A stretch of DNA of 64,000 nt from Archangium violaceum (GTDB lineage Bacteria > Myxococcota > Myxococcia > Myxococcales > Myxococcaceae). Positions 31,667 to 40,236 of the stretch are shown here, piece after piece. The notes below the pieces were generated by a model. That model was not told the origin of the DNA. It made no database searches and worked only from the letters and a program-made list of their open reading frames with translations. The stretch's first letter is position 1; each line of letters begins with the position of its first letter. The DNA lies in assembly GCF_016859125.1 (NCBI RefSeq), contig NZ_CP069338.1, forward strand, positions 3,436,501 to 3,500,500. The letters run 5' to 3'. A program made the translations under genes and the position numbers.

Positions 31667-33955
31667 CTACTGACGAGCCTCCGTGCTGCAGACGAAGTAG
31701 TGCTGATGGGGACGGCACCGTGCGTTCACGACGTCGCTCCAGTTCTTCTGGGGCCAGATGGTCTGGGCCCAGTGGGCGACCTTCTTCACGAGCTCGGGGC
31801 TGACGCCGTGGTGTTTGAATTGGGGTAGCAGATACCAGAGCTTGTCACCGGCGGAGCCGTCGTAGTTGCCGGTGAGCTTCTCCCGGGTATTGGCGACGGT
31901 GCTGTTCTTCCACCAGAGGGAGGGGGGGAAGTCGTTGGACTTCTCCCACCACGCGTAGAGGAGGGCCTCGAGGATGCCGCGACGCTCCTCCTGGGAGATG
32001 TCGGCCCATCCCTTCATGAAGCTTGGAGCCACGAGCCGGCTGATATCCGCGACGGTTTTGGTGGCCCACCCGGGAGAAGGAGTGTGAGGGCTGATGGGAG
32101 AGGCCTTGAGGGAGGGACGGATGCGCTGTCCATCGGTGCCGATGGAGTTGTCGGCGATCTGCATGGCCTTGACCAACCAGAGGGTCAGCAGACCATTCAA
32201 GGGGACGTAGGGCTTGGGGGTGTTCTGGAGCTCGCCGAGGAAGGCATAGGCGTAGGGCCAGTCGATGGGGCGCTGTCCGTCACGATGAGCACCATCGGCG
32301 TGGTTGCCATTGTAGAGGATGAACGAGAGTTGGTACCAGGCGGCGGAGAAGTAGACGAACATCAGAGGGGAGTTGTTGTTGATGCCCGTCCTGTCGCGAT
32401 GAAGGCCCAGCAGGTGGGGGGAGGTGTCGAAGCTGTAATTGGTCATCCAGCCCCAGTCCTCGCGGGACTCGGAGAACAGCTGCTTCTGGTGACCCTCGAG
32501 TCCGAACTCCTGCATGATCTCCCACATCTTGACCATGGCCCAGAGGGCGGTGGAGTACATCTTCTGGCCGTACACCGAGTCATGGCCGATGAGTGAGTCG
32601 GGGAGCTTCTGCTTCTTGCCGGAGGACGTGTTGCACCGTTGGGAGTTGGGGTACCTCGGGCAGAGGAACTGGTAGAGGGCGAGATTCCACTGCTGACTCG
32701 CGAAGTGCAGGCGGGTGAAGTAGGGCGAGTACCCGTTCTCCCGGACGTAGCGTGCGCGGGCGCGCATGGTCGAGGCGTCTTCGGCGCGGCCACCGGACTT
32801 CCCGTTGTAGAGCGTGTAGGCCGGGGACTCGAGGAAGTTGCTCCCCCACGCGTCCATGGGGTGGATGGTGGGAAGCCAGTGATTCCAGTCGGGGAGCTGG
32901 AGGGGGATGGGCGTGGTGCGGGTATTGAGGTAGCCCGTGGTGCGCACGTCGCCCTGTTTGATGTGGGGGAAGCGGGGGAAGATGTACGGGAGGATGTCGC
33001 GGTCCTTCTCGAGGACCTGGTCGATACCGGCGCCCGCGGCCCAGTGCGCGACGGGCTGGGAGCCAACGCGAGGGCCGGGTTGGTAGGGAGGGTTCCAGGG
33101 GCGGCCGGGATTGGGGACGCCCTGGAGGGTGCGGATATAGGAGGCGATCTGCTTGCCCTCCTTCTCGGACAGCCCGTGGAACCTGGAGCGCTCGATGATG
33201 GCCTGGTTCGAGTAGTTGAAGTATTTGAGATCCCTGCCGTCCTGGGTGTGGCAATCCATGCAGTGGGCCTTGATGCGGACGGGCCGCTTGCTGGATTGAA
33301 CCAGGGCCGCGGTGCGCCAGAGCGCTTCGCCGGCCTTGATGGATTTCTTGTCTGGGAAGGGAGGCCGCCAGGTGTTGGGATCCTCCTGGGTGAACTGGCT
33401 CTCGGCGAAGACGCGGCTGCCATCGGGGCGGATGAAATTGAGCTTCAGCACGCGGAAGCCGATGGAGCGCCCATCGGTGTGGTTGAGCCGGAAGTGGATC
33501 GTGTTGTTCCCGGGCGAGAGGACACCGGCGGGGAGCTGGATGCGCAATGGGAGCGTGGCGAAGGCGCCCCCAATCCCACCGAAGTTCTTCCCGAGTCCCT
33601 CGACGGAGGCGGTCGAGTTGTTGAGGGAAATCCAGGTGCCGGTGTTGAAGCGGATGCTGGCCTTGTTCTCGTAGCTGAGGTTGTGGACCTGGAGCCAGAG
33701 CTCGAGGGGGGAGTGGGCATCCCGCTCCGAGATGGGCAGGGTGACGGAGCTCTTGGTTCCATCCTTGCCGATGACCTCGATGGGCAGGGTGATGCCGAGA
33801 GACGGGGCGCGTGGGGCGGCGGCCAGGGCCCGTGGCGCGTGGATGCAGAAGGCGAGCGTGGCCAGGGAGAAGAACGTGAGGAGGGCCGCACGCGACACCG
33901 GCGACGGTGGCGAGTCGCGATGGGGAGTGGGCCGCTCTACCTGGTGGGGGCGCAT
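31667..33955 (-). CDS. Large secreted protein with a single CxxCH motif
   Basis: A 762-residue exported protein (hydrophobic leader RAALLTFFSLATLAFCIHAP, then APRALAA). The first 170 mature residues are beta-rich, like a jelly-roll (LQVHNLSYENKASIRFNTGT; GNNTIHFRLNHTDGRSIGF). AHCMDCHTQDGRDLKYFNYS near residue 236 is a CxxCH heme-c-binding motif followed by helices like a small cytochrome c (IASYIRTLQGVPNPGRPW). The remaining 450 residues are unfamiliar, rich in Trp, Tyr and His (NHWLPTIHPMDAWGSN). I recognise no family for the whole. It could be a secreted c-type redox enzyme. No coupled gene is present. Confidence 0.7.
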   Translation of the reverse strand: MRPHQVERPTPHRDSPPSPVSRAALLTFFSLATLAFCIHAPRALAAAPRAPSLGITLPIEVIGKDGTKSSVTLPISERDAHSPLELWLQVHNLSYENKASIRFNTGTWISLNNSTASVEGLGKNFGGIGGAFATLPLRIQLPAGVLSPGNNTIHFRLNHTDGRSIGFRVLKLNFIRPDGSRVFAESQFTQEDPNTWRPPFPDKKSIKAGEALWRTAALVQSSKRPVRIKAHCMDCHTQDGRDLKYFNYSNQAIIERSRFHGLSEKEGKQIASYIRTLQGVPNPGRPWNPPYQPGPRVGSQPVAHWAAGAGIDQVLEKDRDILPYIFPRFPHIKQGDVRTTGYLNTRTTPIPLQLPDWNHWLPTIHPMDAWGSNFLESPAYTLYNGKSGGRAEDASTMRARARYVRENGYSPYFTRLHFASQQWNLALYQFLCPRYPNSQRCNTSSGKKQKLPDSLIGHDSVYGQKMYSTALWAMVKMWEIMQEFGLEGHQKQLFSESREDWGWMTNYSFDTSPHLLGLHRDRTGINNNSPLMFVYFSAAWYQLSFILYNGNHADGAHRDGQRPIDWPYAYAFLGELQNTPKPYVPLNGLLTLWLVKAMQIADNSIGTDGQRIRPSLKASPISPHTPSPGWATKTVADISRLVAPSFMKGWADISQEERRGILEALLYAWWEKSNDFPPSLWWKNSTVANTREKLTGNYDGSAGDKLWYLLPQFKHHGVSPELVKKVAHWAQTIWPQKNWSDVVNARCRPHQHYFVCSTEARQ

Positions 33956-34166
33956 GCCCTGAATCTACCGCGAGCCACGCGGCGGTAACGGGGACCGGTG
34001 CATGAACCCGCGCCTTCCTGCTCGGTACAGTTCCCGTGCATTTTTCGTACTCCCTGTTCCAGAGAGGAAGAGGGGGCACCCGTCACGGTCCTGGACACCC
34101 AGGGGCCGGCACGTATTCTCGGCGTTCCCCTCCGTGGGCGCGCATTGCACCCAAACCAGGTGTCCG

Positions 34167-35465
34167 ATGGTCAAGCTCAACTGGCTCCAGGTGAACAGGT
34201 TCCGCTCGGTGAAACCGGGAACGCGGCTGACCTTCAACCCGGGCTACAACGTGCTGCTCGGGCAGAACGGCACCGGGAAGACCACGTTGCTCAACCTGGT
34301 GGCGGCGGCCGTCAAGTCGGACTTCAGTGAGTACAAGGAAGAAGAATTCGACCTTTCGTACGAGCTCGCCTCGGACAAGGGAACGGTCACCTTTTCGGTG
34401 CGCAATGAGAACCGTGCTTTCTCTGGGGCCGAAGGTGCTTCGTTTCGGAAACTGGGAGAGCTGTCGCCCGAGGGAATGATATTCTCCCCGGTGCTCTCCG
34501 TCACAGCGGTCGTTTCCATCAAACAGACGGGACTTCAAATCAAGCTCGATACCGAAGGCAAACGCGGCTCGCTGCTGCGTATGGATGGGCCAACTCCAGG
34601 AGAACCTTTCGAGATCGACCTGTCTGACCTCGCTGAGTTGACGCCAGGGTTTGCGCTCTTCTACGGATTGTCGCAATGGGAAGCCAATGCGTCTGTTGTA
34701 CCGAAGCCATCTTCCGAAATCGCCGAACTCGGCGAGCTCATCCTCTCCGGGGTTGAACGCTTCGATGAGTCACTCGAGTATTTCAATAACCTGGGACGAC
34801 TTCATGTCACTTTCTACCGAAGGACGGATGGGTCCGTTTTCCCCGGTCGCGGCACCTTCGATATCCCCACGGGGATGCAGTTACGTGGTCTGGCGCAAAA
34901 GAAGTGGGGAGCAGACCGGTATGTCCTGACCGATGCCCAGATTCATTTCCTGAACCGCACAATTCAGCTTCTTGACATTGAGTCCGCTGAAGCAATCATC
35001 GAGCTGCAGGACTCGAGCAAACAAGGGCAGTTCGCCTTCATGCGTCTTGGCGGCATGCGATTCTATTTCAGCCACCGGGGCGGCTGGAAGATCTCGGAGA
35101 AGATGCTCAGCTATGGCCAGAAGCGCATGCTCGCATTCATGCACTACCTGGACACGGCCCGGTCGGTCGTCATCGCCGACGAACTCGTGAATGGCCTCCA
35201 CCATCGCTGGATTCGCTCCTGTTTCGAGGCCATCGAGCAACGACAGGCCTTCCTCACCAGCCAGAATCCCCTCCTGCTCGACTATCTGAATTTCCAGTCT
35301 CCCGAGGAGGTTCGCTCCGCCTTCGTCCTCTGCGGGTGGGAAAAGGGCCCCGAGCAGATGGTCTGGGAGAACATGTCCGAGGAGGCCGCACGGGACTTCT
35401 TCGACTCCTACAAGGTCGGGTTCCAACAGGTCGGCGAGCTGCTTCAATCCAAGGGGCTCTGGTGA
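34167..35465 (+). CDS. AAA/ABC-type ATPase of a second two-gene module
   Basis: A 432-residue ATP-binding protein of the same broad class as the one at 20515. Walker A GQNGTGKT is at residues 32-39, the same position as in the first module. The signature-like stretch KMLSYGQKRMLAFMHYLDTA precedes Walker B VVIADELVNGLHH (about residues 334-346), and FLTSQNPLLLDYL replaces the usual switch His with Asn. Sequence identity to the first ATPase looks low. The codon use is visibly more AT-rich than the neighbours, pointing to transfer. ATG 34167 follows CAGGTG. The next gene starts inside the stop codon (GTGA). Confidence 0.78.
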   Translation: MVKLNWLQVNRFRSVKPGTRLTFNPGYNVLLGQNGTGKTTLLNLVAAAVKSDFSEYKEEEFDLSYELASDKGTVTFSVRNENRAFSGAEGASFRKLGELSPEGMIFSPVLSVTAVVSIKQTGLQIKLDTEGKRGSLLRMDGPTPGEPFEIDLSDLAELTPGFALFYGLSQWEANASVVPKPSSEIAELGELILSGVERFDESLEYFNNLGRLHVTFYRRTDGSVFPGRGTFDIPTGMQLRGLAQKKWGADRYVLTDAQIHFLNRTIQLLDIESAEAIIELQDSSKQGQFAFMRLGGMRFYFSHRGGWKISEKMLSYGQKRMLAFMHYLDTARSVVIADELVNGLHHRWIRSCFEAIEQRQAFLTSQNPLLLDYLNFQSPEEVRSAFVLCGWEKGPEQMVWENMSEEAARDFFDSYKVGFQQVGELLQSKGLW

Positions 35466-36074
35466 GCGGCCATCTCTCTCGTCCCTCGGTCATGGTGCTG
35501 ACCGAGGACTCCGGCACGGGCGCTCATGACACCGTGCGCGCCCTCGTGAAGGAGATGCTCAAGCTGCTCGTTCCCGGTGTGCGGACCCACTGCATCGACT
35601 TCAAGCCCCTGGCAATCGAGCGAGAACGAGCGCGAATTCAAATCGCGCATGCTTCCTCCCATCGAAGCCGGTGTGCGTGCCTTCATGAAGCAGCCTCCGG
35701 ACTCCAACGCTCCCAGCGAGCGCATGAAGAGGCTCCGCCTGCTCGTCCCCTTCTACAGCATCGAGGCCTGGGTCTATCAGAACACCCGGGAAGCCAGACA
35801 CCTGTGCGAGGAAGAAGGCTGCAAGCAGTGCCATGTGAAGATCGCGGAGTGGGAGAAGAACCGCGCGAGCCTCGACGAGGTCACCCATCCCAAAGGAGCG
35901 CTCTGCTTCCAGGACAAGTACAACGCGCATCTGGCCTCCTCGGGATTTCCGGCCCGGGAGGTCTTCGATGCCAAGGCGTCCTTCTCTCGCACCGTCATGG
36001 GCCTCCTGGAATGTGACGAGCTGACCACCGCACTGGAGCAGACCTACGCCGCCCCTGATTCACAGGCTCCCTGA
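35462..36074 (+). pseudogene. TOPRIM/DUF4276-like partner gene, frameshifted
   Basis: Start GTG overlaps the ATPase stop. The first frame reads VMVLTEDSGTGAHDTVRALV and on to HCIDFKPLA, then near 35615-35640 the coding shifts by one base into NEREFKSRMLPPIEAGVRAF and continues through PFYSIEAWVYQNTREARHLC and CKQCHVKIAEWE to the stop at 36074. Joined, it is about 203 residues. VLTEDSG and YSIEAW resemble the first and last motifs of TOPRIM-type DUF4276 proteins; the Asp-x-Asp motif expected between them is absent, as if that part were deleted. CxxxxxCxxCH may bind a metal. Either the partner is dead or the base count is wrong in this sequence. Confidence 0.6.
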
Positions 36075-36120
36075 TACAGGGACCCGAAGCAGGGGCGCCA
36101 CCTTCCCGAGGAGCACCGAC

Positions 36121-37002
36121 GTGACCATTGCCGTGCCAGCCGAGGCCCACCATGCCCGAGCCTTCATCTCCGCCGACATACGCGGCGGCAACTCCACCTG
36201 GGTGTTGCCGGTGGGACGGGAGCCAGGTGCGGTCGGAGCGGCGATCGACATGGCCCGGGTGCTGGCGCGCGAGACCGGAGTGGAGGTGACGCTCGAGGTG
36301 GAGGGCCGGGACTTCCGGTTCATCGCGCCGGAGGGGGAGCTGAGCCTGTGCCTCCACGGCCTGTTGGGTGGACTGGCGCTCGCCCGACGCGAGGGGCGCA
36401 TCGCTGGGGAGGGGCGGGCCGTGACGGTGACGACCCCCTCCGGGGAGTTCACGGCGCGGGTCGAGGCGGTGGACGCCCACACCTTCGAGGTCTCGGTGGA
36501 GTTGGGACGGCAGCTCCTGGTTCCGGTGGAGGCGGGACGGGAGTTGCGAGCGGCACTGGCCGCGGCGCTCGGGCTCACGCTGGAGGACCTGCCCGAACGA
36601 CTGTGGAACGCGGGCGGGGCGCGCCTGAAGACGCTGGTTCCGTTGGAGTCGCGCGAGCGATTGGCGGCGATACACGTCGAGCCCGGGTCCATCGCTCGCA
36701 TCGCTTCTGAACTGGGCTGCACCGGCTTCTACGCCTTCGTGGTCGAACGTGCGGATGCGATGGGTGCGCACCTCGCCGCGCGGCAGTTCCCGGCCGGGAT
36801 CGGCATTGTCGAGGATCCGGCCACGGGAGGCTCCGCCGCCGCACCCGCCTTGTGGCTCAGGCGGGTCGGGGGACATCCCGGGCTCGAGCGTCTGACCATC
36901 ACTCAAGGCGAGGACATGGGACGTCCGTGCCGCCTGGTGGTGGGACGGTCGGGCGAGGACGACGCGAGGGGCTGGTGGGTAGGCGGTCGCGTCGTGCTGT
37001 GA
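36121..37002 (+). CDS. PhzF-family isomerase-like protein
   Basis: A 293-residue protein of the PhzF/diaminopimelate-epimerase fold, made of two similar halves. GGNSTWVLPVG corresponds to the GNxxxV start, ARETGVEVTLE carries the catalytic Glu region, and EDPATGGSAAAPALWLRR near residue 222 is the family signature. Family members isomerise phenazine precursors, but most homologues have unknown substrates. The second cysteine pair typical of the epimerases is absent, as normal for PhzF. GTG start with GAGGAG upstream, 46 bases after the frameshifted gene. No phenazine genes are near, so phenazine synthesis is not implied. Confidence 0.82.
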   Translation: MTIAVPAEAHHARAFISADIRGGNSTWVLPVGREPGAVGAAIDMARVLARETGVEVTLEVEGRDFRFIAPEGELSLCLHGLLGGLALARREGRIAGEGRAVTVTTPSGEFTARVEAVDAHTFEVSVELGRQLLVPVEAGRELRAALAAALGLTLEDLPERLWNAGGARLKTLVPLESRERLAAIHVEPGSIARIASELGCTGFYAFVVERADAMGAHLAARQFPAGIGIVEDPATGGSAAAPALWLRRVGGHPGLERLTITQGEDMGRPCRLVVGRSGEDDARGWWVGGRVVL

Positions 37003-37109
37003 GTCCGCCCCGATGGCGTATCTGGAGGACGGGGGCATATCCCGAAGGATGCAAGCTGTATCAACCGCATGGACAGCGCTTCCCGCTCTCCTCCGGGCTG
37101 GGGCTTCAA

Positions 37110-37136
37110 CAACTTGTCCGATTGTCGGGCAAGTTG
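37110..37136. promoter_or_regulatory. 27-base dyad (possible operator)
   Basis: CAACTTGTCCGA, TTG, TCGGGCAAGTTG: twelve paired positions with one G-T wobble around a three-base centre. It lies 108 bases before the immunity-like gene, in a 241-base gap that holds no gene. It has no T-run, so a protein-binding site is more likely than a terminator. Confidence 0.4.
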
Positions 37137-37243
37137 GATAAAAGAGTGGCAGGAACTCGAGGCATTCGAGTGGCGGGTGGGCTGGGAGTTGGACCCGGAC
37201 CTGCGGCTTCCGGGTTCTGCCCATCACGTGAGGGAGGCGAAGG

Positions 37244-37777
37244 ATGGAGCGCGAAACCAGTCGGATGACGCTGAGTGACGAAGACCGCCGCCTCGTCGGA
37301 CTTTGGGCTGCCGATTGCGCCGAGCGGGTGCTGCCGCTGTTCGAGGCGCAGGCTCCCTCCGACACCCGTCCGCGCGAGGCAATCGAGGGGATCCGGGCCT
37401 TCTCGCGCGGGGGAAAGCGGACAGCGCGGCTGCGCTCCGTTGCCTGGGCGGCTTACGCAGCCGCACGCGAGGTCGGCAATCCGGCTGCCACAGCCGCCGC
37501 TCGCGCCGCGGGTCTCGCGGCGGCAACCGCTTACCTCCACGCATTGGCAACCCCTCACCAGGCGAAACACGTCCTTGGGCCTGCTGTGTACGGGGCGCGG
37601 GCCCGCGAGCTCGCGGCGGGCGACGAGCCCAGCGTCGGTGACGAGGAGATCCGATGGGCGATCGAGCACGCCTCGCCGGTAGTTCGCGAGGTTCTGCGGC
37701 GGATGCCGGTTCGCGGCGCTGGTCGCGGTCGGCTGGACGACCTCTTCTACCAGCTCGACGCGGGCCTTCGCCGCTGA
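37244..37777 (+). CDS. Putative immunity protein, Imm-5-like
   Basis: A 177-residue helical protein. It has the pattern of the Imm-5-like putative immunity family: LVGLWAADCAERVLPLFEAQ, then DTRPREAIEGIRAFSRGGKR and a run of Ala-rich helices (AWAAYAAAREVGNPAATAAA; AGLAAATAYLHALATPHQA). These proteins are usually found near toxins or as orphans that protect against neighbours. No toxin is adjacent here, so it is an orphan. ATG 37244 is preceded by GGGAGG. A fragment of another immunity-like gene follows at 37816. Confidence 0.7.
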   Translation: MERETSRMTLSDEDRRLVGLWAADCAERVLPLFEAQAPSDTRPREAIEGIRAFSRGGKRTARLRSVAWAAYAAAREVGNPAATAAARAAGLAAATAYLHALATPHQAKHVLGPAVYGARARELAAGDEPSVGDEEIRWAIEHASPVVREVLRRMPVRGAGRGRLDDLFYQLDAGLRR

Positions 37778-37815
37778 CGAGCCATCCGCGCCGCTGCGGA
37801 GCGCGCTACGCGCGG

Positions 37816-37961
37816 GGGACTATTACGCCCGTGAATGGGCGTTCCCCGCCTGCGCGTATTAGCCAGATCCGGCCTACTGCAAGCAGATCGCCAGGTCCTT
37901 CTCGGATTTCTTGGAGCAGGTCGTGCGCACCCGGCGCAGTCTCTACTGGATACCAGACTGA
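37816..37961 (+). pseudogene. Fragment of a small protein, possibly SMI1/KNR4-like
   Basis: In the + frame GDYYAREWAFPACAY is followed by a TAG stop, then PDPAYCKQIARSFSDFLEQV and RTRRSLYWIPD, and a stop at 37959-37961. The frame-preserving stop and the missing N-terminus show decay. The ending (aromatic-rich, Ser-Phe-x-x-Phe-Leu helix) resembles C-termini of SMI1/KNR4 (SUKH) immunity proteins, but this is only a weak resemblance. Confidence 0.4.
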
Positions 37962-38018
37962 CGCCGCGCCTCACCGTGATGCGGAGGCGGGGCTCGGCCC
38001 ACGTGCCCCGCGTCACTC

Positions 38019-38807
38019 TCACTGACCGACCGACTGGGGCGGCGGCTTGGCACTGAAGACGGGCGCGTAGCACTCTCCCTGGTACTCGAAGATGGCATCC
38101 GGGCACGGTGCCTTCAGCTTGTGAGGCATCCAGCAGGCGCCCACCAACTCGACCTCCGTGTAGCGTGTGCAGGGGGGACGCTTCTGCCCCTTGAAAGGCT
38201 CGCGTGGCAGGGGCCGGGCGAGAAAGGGGAGTCCCGGGGGCGTGGTGTCCCCGAGGCCGCTGGTGAACGAGTCCGACACCACCGTGTCCGTGGGCGCCTC
38301 CTGGTCCATGGGCGCTGGCGCGCTCGCCAGGGAGTCCGGCTCGCTCGGCGGTGGGGACGCGAAGTCCATGCGCGCCAGGGCGAAGCCCAGGGCGCACGCC
38401 AGGGCAACGCCCGTCATCACCCATCCCAGGTGCCGCCAGTGACGAGGCTCGTCAGCACCGGAGACGGCCTGGGACATGCGACGCACTCCGGCGAGCACAT
38501 CCGCCAACGTGCACACCAGCGTCTCCGTGGATTGCTTGTCGGGGGCCACGGACCAGGGTGTCTGCTCCACCTCCATCGCCAGGTAGCCCGGCGAGGCCGA
38601 GCTGACGCAGCGCACCCGCCAGTCCGTCAGCGGCTCCGAGCCGTCCGCTTCGGCGGGCTTGAACAGCAGGGCCGCCGCCCCGTTCGTCTCGTTCCTGGCT
38701 CGGAAGAGCTCACCCCGGCTGTGCTCGTCCAGCGGCACCTGCTCGCGCAGTTGGTAGGGCCCCAGCCGCTCCACTTCCTCCCAATTCGACTCGTCGCTCT
38801 CGTCCAC
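38019..38807 (-). CDS. Membrane protein with truncated kinase-like N-terminus (myxobacterial)
   Basis: A 262-residue protein. The N-terminal 110 residues start with VERLGPYQLREQVPLDEHSR, which copies the first strands of a Ser/Thr kinase lobe (Y-x-L-x-x), but there is no Lys/HRD/DFG, so it cannot be a kinase. One transmembrane helix follows (LGWVMTGVALACALGFALAR, about residues 125-145). The outer part ends with two Cys pairs (PPCTRYTEVELVGACWMP; APCPDAIFEYQGECYAP) which is a repeated ending in myxobacterial kinase-associated proteins. GTG 38807 has GAGGAGC in front. Function unknown; regulation at the envelope is inferred. Confidence 0.6.
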   Translation of the reverse strand: MDESDESNWEEVERLGPYQLREQVPLDEHSRGELFRARNETNGAAALLFKPAEADGSEPLTDWRVRCVSSASPGYLAMEVEQTPWSVAPDKQSTETLVCTLADVLAGVRRMSQAVSGADEPRHWRHLGWVMTGVALACALGFALARMDFASPPPSEPDSLASAPAPMDQEAPTDTVVSDSFTSGLGDTTPPGLPFLARPLPREPFKGQKRPPCTRYTEVELVGACWMPHKLKAPCPDAIFEYQGECYAPVFSAKPPPQSVGQ

Positions 38808-39268
38808 GCGTGCTCCTCGCCGGCCCCGAGCACTCAAGGCCCGGTGCCCTCCTTTGCACCGAGCCGTGCTCCCGCTCCAGGAGGTGCGTGGTGGCTCCGG
38901 GCTGGCCTACTCCACAAGTGCCCTCACCATGGGCGCCCGGTCTGGTTCCGACTCGCTTCAAGGCACACAGGGGTTCCCGCTTCGCCAGGCCGCGGGCCTC
39001 AGGCCGCCCTGGCGCCCGCCACGTACTCCCGCTCGTGGATGGCGTGTACCCTCTCCAGGACCTTCCGGCCTCCAACGGCTGATGTGCGGCATCGAGCACG
39101 CGGTGCGCATCGGAGGCGAGCGGCAGGTGTTCGCCGAGCGCTACCTGACCATCCTGCTGGACGGCCTACGACCCCCGGCGGGGTGAGCGCTCAGGGCTCG
39201 GGGTGGCGTGGGGTGTGCCCCGCTCGGTAGGCGCGTGCTACACCTCGGAGGAGTCCGGGAGGTCGCTC
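38808..39268. other. Intergenic stretch containing a TetR fragment
   Basis: No intact gene is seen. The right part (39082-39186) encodes a short TetR-like C-terminus, listed separately. The remainder is non-coding DNA ahead of the AraC-type gene; I see no clear promoter elements. Confidence 0.4.
39082..39186 (+). pseudogene. C-terminal fragment of a TetR-type regulator
   Basis: MCGIEHAVRIGGERQVFAER and then YLTILLDGLRPP form the last helix of a TetR-family ligand domain, whose usual end is RYLxxLLxGLRP. No DNA-binding HTH precedes it in any frame. Only 34 residues are left. It lies 82 bases before the AraC-type gene. Confidence 0.4.
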
Positions 39269-40141
39269 ATGGCGATGCATGTCCCTCGGGTCCGTGTCGT
39301 GCGGCATGCGTCGGACCTGGGGAACTGGGAGATGGTGAACGGCGACCCGGACCCGCGGCTGGCTCCCTACGTGCGCGAGTATTGCGGCTTCGTGGAGAGC
39401 ACCCCGGGGCCCATGCGGCGACGTGAGTTCCCCTCGGCGCAGGTGGTGCTCATCATCGACTTCGGTCCCACCTTGCGCATCCTCGACCCGCGCCAGGAGA
39501 CGGTGGTCGCGCGGCACCGGGCCGGCTTCGTGGCGGGCCTGCACGACTCCTTCGCCCTCACCGAGACGCCCGGCTCCTCCTCGGGGGTACAGGTGAACTT
39601 CACGCCCCTGGGCGCGCGCCGCTTCTTCGGGTTGCCCATGGAGGAGCTCGCGTGCCGGGTGGTGGGCCTGGAGGACGTGCTGGGCGCGGAGGGCCGCCTG
39701 CTGACGGAGCGGCTCCAGGATGCGCCCGGATGGGAGGAGCGCTTCTCCCTCCTGGACGAGTACCTCGCCGCGCGCCTCACCGCCGCGCGTGGTGTGCCCG
39801 AGTGGGTGGCCTGGGCCTTTCGCCGCATCGAGGAGAGTGGCGGCCTGGTGGAGGTGGGCACGCTGGCGGATTCGCTCGGCTTCAGCCACCGCCACCTCAT
39901 CGCCCGCTTTCGCGAGCACGTGGGGTTACCGCCCAAGCTGCTCGCGCGCATCGTGCGCTTCGAGCGCCTCCTGGAGCAGGTGAAGTCCGGCGGCCGGCCG
40001 GCCTGGGGAGAGCTCGCGCTGGAGCACGGGTACTACGACCAGGCGCACCTCATCCGGGACTTCCGCCAGTTCACCGGGAGCAGTCCCCGCGAGTTCCTCC
40101 TCCGCCAGCTGCCGGACAACGGTGGGGTGAGTGGGGGCTGA
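39269..40141 (+). CDS. AraC-family transcriptional regulator
   Basis: A 290-residue regulator. The N-terminal part (about residues 10-150) resembles the ligand domain of DUF6597/PobR-like AraC proteins (YVREYCGFVESTPGPMRRRE; VNFTPLGARRFFGLPMEELA). The C-terminal double HTH (about 195-285) has LADSLGFSHRHLIARFREHV and the second helix with EHGYYDQAHLIRDFRQFTG followed by SPREFL. Start at ATG 39269 after GGGAGG. The VOC-family gene 95 bases downstream is probably under its control, as this pair is seen repeatedly (AraC regulator followed by a glyoxalase-fold protein). Confidence 0.88.
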   Translation: MAMHVPRVRVVRHASDLGNWEMVNGDPDPRLAPYVREYCGFVESTPGPMRRREFPSAQVVLIIDFGPTLRILDPRQETVVARHRAGFVAGLHDSFALTETPGSSSGVQVNFTPLGARRFFGLPMEELACRVVGLEDVLGAEGRLLTERLQDAPGWEERFSLLDEYLAARLTAARGVPEWVAWAFRRIEESGGLVEVGTLADSLGFSHRHLIARFREHVGLPPKLLARIVRFERLLEQVKSGGRPAWGELALEHGYYDQAHLIRDFRQFTGSSPREFLLRQLPDNGGVSGG

Positions 40142-40236
40142 GTCCCGCGCGCCCAGGTCAAATCCGTCCAATACGGGGGATGTCTCCCCGCCTATATCTC
40201 CTGGCGGATACTCGCTGAACCCCAGGAGAGACACAG

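Noticed and set aside
36121-37002. Phenazine cluster
   Set aside because: Only one PhzF-like gene is present; the family is broad, and no other phz gene is near.
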